A stretch of 22,509 nucleotides of DNA from Sporisorium sorghi (taxonomy: Eukaryota; Basidiomycota; Ustilaginomycetes; Ustilaginales; Ustilaginaceae): NCBI GenBank assembly GCA_023212695.1, contig JALCCG010000155.1:1-22509 (forward strand). Direction: 5' to 3'. The position numbers and the translations under genes are program-made. This document shows positions 17,904 through 22,509 of the stretch, piece after piece. The notes under the pieces are model-generated. The model had not been told where the DNA came from. It searched no databases and saw only the letters and a list, made by a program, of their open reading frames with translations. Position 1 is the first letter of the stretch, and each line of letters opens with the position of its first letter.

Positions 17904-20900
17904 ATGCAGGCTCCTTCGCAGCACGCCGTGCTTGGCCCTCCACATGCCCCCTTCCCGCCGCAACCGAATCGCGATGAGCAGCAGCAGCAGCAGCAGCAGC
18001 AGGCTATCTACTCTGCTCATGGCGTTCCGCGAACCGACTTCCTCGGGCAGCTCGACATGGCTCACCTACCGCATCAGCAGCAGCAGGCGCAGCTCCATCC
18101 GCATATGCAGTCGCAGCACCTCCAGTCGCCTGTGACGCCACAGCAGAACCAATCGCATCAACTGCATCAATTCATATTTCAGTCGCCTCCCTTCACCTCA
18201 CCCGGTGGTCCTTCGCATGAACATCCGTCAGCACACAATGTGTCGCCGTCTTCGCACCTCGCCTCGGTCCAGCTGCAGCATGCGACGTCCATGCAGCCTC
18301 CTGCACAGTCGATTCCACAGCCAGGCATGGGCTCGGCGGGTCCCTCGTCTCGCCCGCATCCCGCCGGCTCGTCAACGCTGCAAGGTGCGCTGCTTCCGTC
18401 CAGCAGCTCCAGCCACCAGCTCGGCGAAGCGAAACGCACGTACCTCACTACGTTTGAGGACCCTGTTGCGCAAGCGTACATCGCCGGGCAGACGCTAGAC
18501 GAGCCGTTCTACTCGGTCGCCCCGCCTGGCACTGCATGGCCAAACGACGGGTCCATGCCGCTCGACCTCAACCTCAACCTCATGCAACCGATGCACACCG
18601 ATTCGCACGATCCCCTGCTCCCCTTCTCAGCAGAGCAAGCAGGCTACTTCGAGCCGTTTGGGGCCGACAGTAATCACGGCGGTCTGAATGGTGCCACGGG
18701 CTCGTTCGATTCGGCCGCTGCTATACTCGACGATGCCGGCTTCAAGCGGTTCACCGAAATCAAGGCCGAAGCCGGTCCCGAGGGTGCAGATGCCACCCAA
18801 GCAGAGACAGACCACGATGCTGCTTCCGAGTCGCTCTCGGCGCAAGACGGCAACGGAGCCGGCAGCAGCCTGGCCGGATCGAGCTCGTCGGCAGCAGCAG
18901 CGGCAGCAGCAGCGGCAGCAGCGCTCTCGAGGGACGGCATCCCACCACGTCGACGCACACGTCGAAGACAAAACATCAGTTGCGACCAGTGCCGTGCCTC
19001 GAAGCGAGGTTGCGACTTCCAGCTGCGTCTCGACGCGGACGGCAACGATGTCACGCAACTTGCAGCCGCTGCCGGTGCTGGCGCTGAACAGGAACAGGAG
19101 CAACCTCCAACAACGAGCAACGCCGGCGAGAAGCGCAAGATGTCCGACGCTGGACAAGACGCCTCCGCAGCCAGCGCAGCCAGCGCTTCTTCTTCCTCCA
19201 ACAACAATGGCAAACTCGTCTGCTCCAACTGCCAGCGACGCGGCATCGAGTGCACCACCAATTTCGCCGACTCGGTGCGCGAGAGCAAGCAGGCCGCCCA
19301 AACCTCCAAGGAAGAGCCCGCCGCTTCCTCGACGGGCAGCAACAAGAAGCGCGTCGTGGAGGACGAGTCGTCCGAGTCCGGCCGGCGCTCCAAGTCGATC
19401 TCGAGCGACGCCAGCTCGCCGAGCGCAGCCCAGGTGCAAGAGGCACGCGAGCAGCTGCTCAAGACGTTCCAGACTCGCAGCGAGTCACAGATGCTCAACA
19501 CGACGGGCGCCAATGTTCGCTTTGCGCAGCGCGCCGACTCGCTGCTGTTGACGACGAATCGGATGCGGCTGTACGTGCATACCGTGGAGCCTGCTGCAAA
19601 TCTGTGGCTTTCGCGGGCATGCTCACCGTTGAGGACGGACGGCGATCTGGGCGCGTACATCAAGAGCGCCATTGGGCTGGATGCGCTCAACCTGTCGCAG
19701 AAGCTGTGGGCGTCGTGGCATGTCGACTCGCCCTCGTCGCGTAAAGAGCACCAGCCGAACCTGTTCTACCTCGTGTACGGGCTCGACCACCTCGGCGGAG
19801 AGATGGGCGTGTGGGGCGAGAAGCCCCAGCAGAACTCCGCGGCTGCGCCGTCCAACTCGCAGCCCCGCGGGCCCGGCTCGGTGCAGGAGGCGTCGGTGCA
19901 CTTCAACAACATCTTTAGCGACATCATAGGCATGGGTCCCGGCGGGTGGCGTAGGTCGAAGCGCGACCTCATGATCGACGAAGCGGTGAAAGCGGCCATG
20001 CTGGCGTATGCGTGCCAGTTCCGCCTGGACGACGAGATGACGTCCACTGCCGACGCGGATTCGGCTAAAGCGGTTGATGGGAAGAACTATCGCGATGCAC
20101 ACGACCGCATTGCGACGGCGGCGTGGAAGCGCGCGCGCTCGCTCATTTTGCAGCTGGCGCCGAGAAGGTCGTGTCGGTTGGCGTATGGGTTGTTCTTGTT
20201 TGGCGTGACGGCTCCGCCGCCTGGCGCGCTGGCGGAGGGTGGGGCTCGATCGGGCGCCGATGCTGCCGAGGATGCGGCGTTTGCGCTCGAGACGGCGTCG
20301 AGGCATTTGGAGTGGTTTGTGAAACGGTGCCGCGACCTGGTGCGCACGTCGGAGAAGGCGTCCAAGAACCCGCTGCTGAGCGGCGAGCCGCAGGTGATCG
20401 ATCAGCGGCGCATTGCGTCGGACCTCATGGGCTTAGCCGAATCGTTGGGCTGGTTCGGTTTGTTGATTGACACCGTCACGCACGTCTCGCAAGGCCGACG
20501 ATCAAGCATGCGCGAGGACAACCTGGTCTACCAATCGTCCGGACTGGGCTCGGGCACAGACGCCGGCGTCAAACCCTCCGGCCTAGTCCCCTCGCCCGGC
20601 GGCAGCAGCAGCAGCACCTCGCCACCCGACCGCGCCGCCGAAGCGCTCTTCGCGATGCAGGACACACTCAACCTCCTCCCTTCACGCCAGGCGCCACCCG
20701 GTGCGTTCCCGGGTACATCCGAGACGTACATGCACGAAGACCCCGAGGACGACGGCAGCTTCCCCGTGGACACCGAGATGTCGAGGCGCATCATGGAGCG
20801 CGCTGCGTGTGCGCGGGACCTGATTCCGGCGCTGCTGCGCAACCCGGGTGCGCTGGCCAACGCGATCCCATTTGACGTGCTCATTGGCCCGAACGACCCA

Positions 20901-22028
20901 GATGCGCCCGAGGCGCCGCCGAGGGGAGGCTCGATCGTGAGCATCAACAACCCGGGTGGCGGGCTCAACGAGCAAGTCGTCCTGCTGGGTGTGGCGTGGG
21001 GTACCGCCGTCGAGGTGTACATCTGGCGCCGTGTCGGTCTGTTGCACACGGCGTCCGAGGCGTTGCTCTCCACCACCGACCCCGTACAAGCTTTGATTGC
21101 GGCCGGGGGCAACAGCATCGTCAGCGAGCGCATCGAGAAGATGGTCATGAACGTCATCGAGGCCGTGCGCTTGTTCCACAGCATCTTTGATAAGTTGATC
21201 GCCAGGGCGTTGGATGAGTTCGTGCATTTGTCGAGGCAGGGGAGGACGATGCTGTCGTTCTTTGTGATACACATTCATTTGGGGGTGTTGCATTTTGTGC
21301 AGTTGGCGAAGCGGATTGAGGCGAAGGAGCTGGAGTTGATCCAGGCGTGGAATGCGGGCGTTGGGGTGGGTGGGAAGGGCAGGGAGGCGGCGGTGTCGGT
21401 TGCGGGGATGGAGGTGGGCAGTCCGCCCGTCGCTCAGCAGCAGCAGGGCAAGGGTTCCTCGCCAGTCGGAGCCAGCTCTCCACCGAATGCACCACCTCCC
21501 AACGTGCCACCACGGCGCCAGCTGCGCTCCCTAATGCTCCTCTCCTCCCTCGAACGCCGCCAGATCGGCCGCTCCGCCGCCCTCGGCATGGCCCGCATGG
21601 CAGGCCTCATCAACGCCGAATCCGTCCAACTCGAACACGCTGCCCGCCTCGGTCGCCCCCACAACCCCAACACACCCACCAAGGACGGCAAATCCCGCAA
21701 AGGCCGCTGGTACTCTTCCAGCACAGACGACTACACCCCCATCGAAGACTCCGCCAACGCGCCGTGGCGCCACCCCTACCCCGCCATGGTCGCCGACGTC
21801 CTCAAGCTCAGCTCGCAGCAGCTGCACGACGAGATTTGGGACCAGCTCATCGCCGTGCCCCGGGACGAGGCCGAGTTGGCGCTGTTGATGGAGAGTTTCA
21901 GCGTGCTGCTCGAGGGGTTCGGCAGGATGTTGCACGCGGTCCCCGCGTTGGGGAGTTATAAGAAGGTGTTGGAGGATTTTGAGAATGCAAGGGAGACCGC
22001 GGCGTTCGTGGCTAGTCAGGGTGGGTGA
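17904..22028 (+). CDS. Zn2Cys6 fungal transcription factor with split zinc cluster (1,374 residues)
   Basis: Single exon. Residues 1-110 are Q/H/P-rich, with (CAG)8 coding eight glutamines. An S/A-rich stretch with an alanine run lies just before the DNA-binding region. A basic segment (PPRRRTRRRQ, ending near residue 355) precedes the zinc cluster: Cys360, Cys363 and Cys370 (CDQCRASKRGC), then Cys440, Cys443 and Cys450 (CSNCQRRGIEC). The 69 residues between Cys370 and Cys440 are low-complexity (A, Q, E, S, N) where 5-12 is usual. After a Lys/Ser-rich segment with EKRVVEDESSES-like character, residues from about 510 onward look helical, as in the regulatory middle part of fungal factors (NLFYLVYGLDHL near 615-630). 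The ATG at 17904 is in good context (ACAACCATGC). It lies in the nucleus by class. The target genes are unknown. A link with the CGG repeats before the synthase is possible but unproven. Confidence 0.88.
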   Translation: MQAPSQHAVLGPPHAPFPPQPNRDEQQQQQQQQAIYSAHGVPRTDFLGQLDMAHLPHQQQQAQLHPHMQSQHLQSPVTPQQNQSHQLHQFIFQSPPFTSPGGPSHEHPSAHNVSPSSHLASVQLQHATSMQPPAQSIPQPGMGSAGPSSRPHPAGSSTLQGALLPSSSSSHQLGEAKRTYLTTFEDPVAQAYIAGQTLDEPFYSVAPPGTAWPNDGSMPLDLNLNLMQPMHTDSHDPLLPFSAEQAGYFEPFGADSNHGGLNGATGSFDSAAAILDDAGFKRFTEIKAEAGPEGADATQAETDHDAASESLSAQDGNGAGSSLAGSSSSAAAAAAAAAAALSRDGIPPRRRTRRRQNISCDQCRASKRGCDFQLRLDADGNDVTQLAAAAGAGAEQEQEQPPTTSNAGEKRKMSDAGQDASAASAASASSSSNNNGKLVCSNCQRRGIECTTNFADSVRESKQAAQTSKEEPAASSTGSNKKRVVEDESSESGRRSKSISSDASSPSAAQVQEAREQLLKTFQTRSESQMLNTTGANVRFAQRADSLLLTTNRMRLYVHTVEPAANLWLSRACSPLRTDGDLGAYIKSAIGLDALNLSQKLWASWHVDSPSSRKEHQPNLFYLVYGLDHLGGEMGVWGEKPQQNSAAAPSNSQPRGPGSVQEASVHFNNIFSDIIGMGPGGWRRSKRDLMIDEAVKAAMLAYACQFRLDDEMTSTADADSAKAVDGKNYRDAHDRIATAAWKRARSLILQLAPRRSCRLAYGLFLFGVTAPPPGALAEGGARSGADAAEDAAFALETASRHLEWFVKRCRDLVRTSEKASKNPLLSGEPQVIDQRRIASDLMGLAESLGWFGLLIDTVTHVSQGRRSSMREDNLVYQSSGLGSGTDAGVKPSGLVPSPGGSSSSTSPPDRAAEALFAMQDTLNLLPSRQAPPGAFPGTSETYMHEDPEDDGSFPVDTEMSRRIMERAACARDLIPALLRNPGALANAIPFDVLIGPNDPDAPEAPPRGGSIVSINNPGGGLNEQVVLLGVAWGTAVEVYIWRRVGLLHTASEALLSTTDPVQALIAAGGNSIVSERIEKMVMNVIEAVRLFHSIFDKLIARALDEFVHLSRQGRTMLSFFVIHIHLGVLHFVQLAKRIEAKELELIQAWNAGVGVGGKGREAAVSVAGMEVGSPPVAQQQQGKGSSPVGASSPPNAPPPNVPPRRQLRSLMLLSSLERRQIGRSAALGMARMAGLINAESVQLEHAARLGRPHNPNTPTKDGKSRKGRWYSSSTDDYTPIEDSANAPWRHPYPAMVADVLKLSSQQLHDEIWDQLIAVPRDEAELALLMESFSVLLEGFGRMLHAVPALGSYKKVLEDFENARETAAFVASQGG
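17979..18002 (+). repeat. (CAG)8 tract in the Zn2Cys6 gene (polyQ)
   Basis: Eight CAG codons near the N-terminus (residues 26-33). They are part of a wider glutamine-rich region that often serves as an activation segment in fungal factors. Confidence 0.9.
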
Positions 22029-22385
22029 AGGCGCAGCATGGAAGGTGAGCTTACGGTAAATTAGAATGTCAAGATGAGTTTGTGATGTTTTGTTTTGCAT
22101 GTCGCTTTTGGCGATTGGATGCCTGTCTGTGCAGCGTCGCTCGTTGTAGTCGAGTGATGACTTGGTGGTGTGTAAGTGTGTGTGAACGCAGTTCAGTGTG
22201 TGTGTTGGTGTGCGAGCGGGTCTTCGGGTCGTAGATGTGTCGCAGAAGCCTTTCTTCTCTTCTCAGATGAGGCTGGAGGGGTGAGTAGTCTCAGCGCTCG
22301 AGAACGTGTGCGATTGCGAGCAGAACGAAGCAACGATCACAGACAGGAGGCGCAATGGACAGGAGTGCAGAGAGAGACAGCGATC

Positions 22386-22424
<39 letters not shown>

Positions 22425-22509
22425 TGTTTTTTTTTTTTTTTTTTTTTGCTTTGTGGTAAATGTTTTTTTTGTAGTTTGGGGGGTTTTTTTTTTGGGGGTT
22501 TTTTGGTGG
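22029..22509. other. 3' flank of the Zn2Cys6 gene, ending in T/G homopolymers
   Basis: After the stop codon comes T- and GT-rich sequence, likely including the 3' untranslated region. No gene is seen. From 22387 the sequence is a 37-T run, GTG, a 21-T run (to 22447), then alternating T and G runs to the end. This last part looks like degraded contig-end sequence. Confidence 0.6.
22387..22447. repeat. Poly-T runs (37 T, GTG, 21 T)
   Basis: Two long T runs separated by GTG. Together with the 50-T run at 57-106 they bracket the window. Lengths are uncertain because homopolymers of this size are error-prone. Confidence 0.9.

Noticed and set aside
18674..19690. Antisense frame of 338 codons opposite the Zn2Cys6 gene
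   Set aside because: It is the shadow of Ser/Ala/Gln-rich coding sequence and has no domain of its own. The sense frame has the zinc cluster.
1..22509. tRNA genes, CRISPR arrays, transposons
   Set aside because: No tRNA-like A/B box pairs, no spaced repeats of CRISPR type, and no transposase, reverse transcriptase or long terminal repeats were seen by eye. CRISPR is not expected in a eukaryote.

Overview
The window looks like a piece of a smut-type basidiomycete genome (Ustilaginomycotina, probably Ustilaginales). Signs of this are compact genes with none or one short GT-AG intron, fungal-only families (FSH hydrolase, non-reducing polyketide synthase, Zn2Cys6 factor, Tvp38, Ndc1), CAG/polyQ tracts inside genes, and long T homopolymers and tetranucleotide repeats between genes. 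The exact genus cannot be read from the sequence. Both ends lie next to very long T runs and the right end decays into T/G homopolymers, so the window may be a whole contig.

Left to right: (1) a Tvp38/DedA-type Golgi membrane protein on the minus strand (355-3087), with an upstream region of about 1.5 kb that holds no convincing gene. (2) An FSH-type serine hydrolase on the minus strand (4615-5645, one 74-nt intron). (3) A 1.4-kb divergent promoter region (5646-7086) with TATA-like boxes near both genes and six CGG-N5/N7-CCG inverted repeats. (4) A non-reducing polyketide synthase of about 1,977 residues on the plus strand (7087-13114, one 94-nt intron). (5) A superoxide-dismutase-like mitochondrial ribosomal protein on the minus strand (13326-14240), convergent with the synthase. 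(6) The nucleoporin Ndc1 on the plus strand (14604-16568), divergent from the ribosomal protein gene. (7) A large Zn2Cys6 transcription factor on the plus strand (17904-22028), after a 1.3-kb intergenic region with microsatellites.

The accessory part is the divergent hydrolase/synthase pair, set among housekeeping genes. The synthase reads SAT-like, KS, AT, PT, (no ACP), TE. The KS, AT, PT and TE catalytic residues are present. I cannot find any acyl-carrier domain between PT and TE, and the SAT-like region has lost most of its active-site motif. Either this enzyme works with a carrier protein encoded elsewhere, or it is an altered or decaying synthase kept as a long intact open frame. The neighbouring FSH hydrolase belongs to the same broad family as LovG, a free-standing thioesterase that releases polyketides, and the two genes share a promoter region. 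This two-gene module is the most interesting thing in the window. The Zn2Cys6 factor is of the class that binds CGG half-sites, but two housekeeping genes separate it from the module, so a regulatory link is only a hypothesis.
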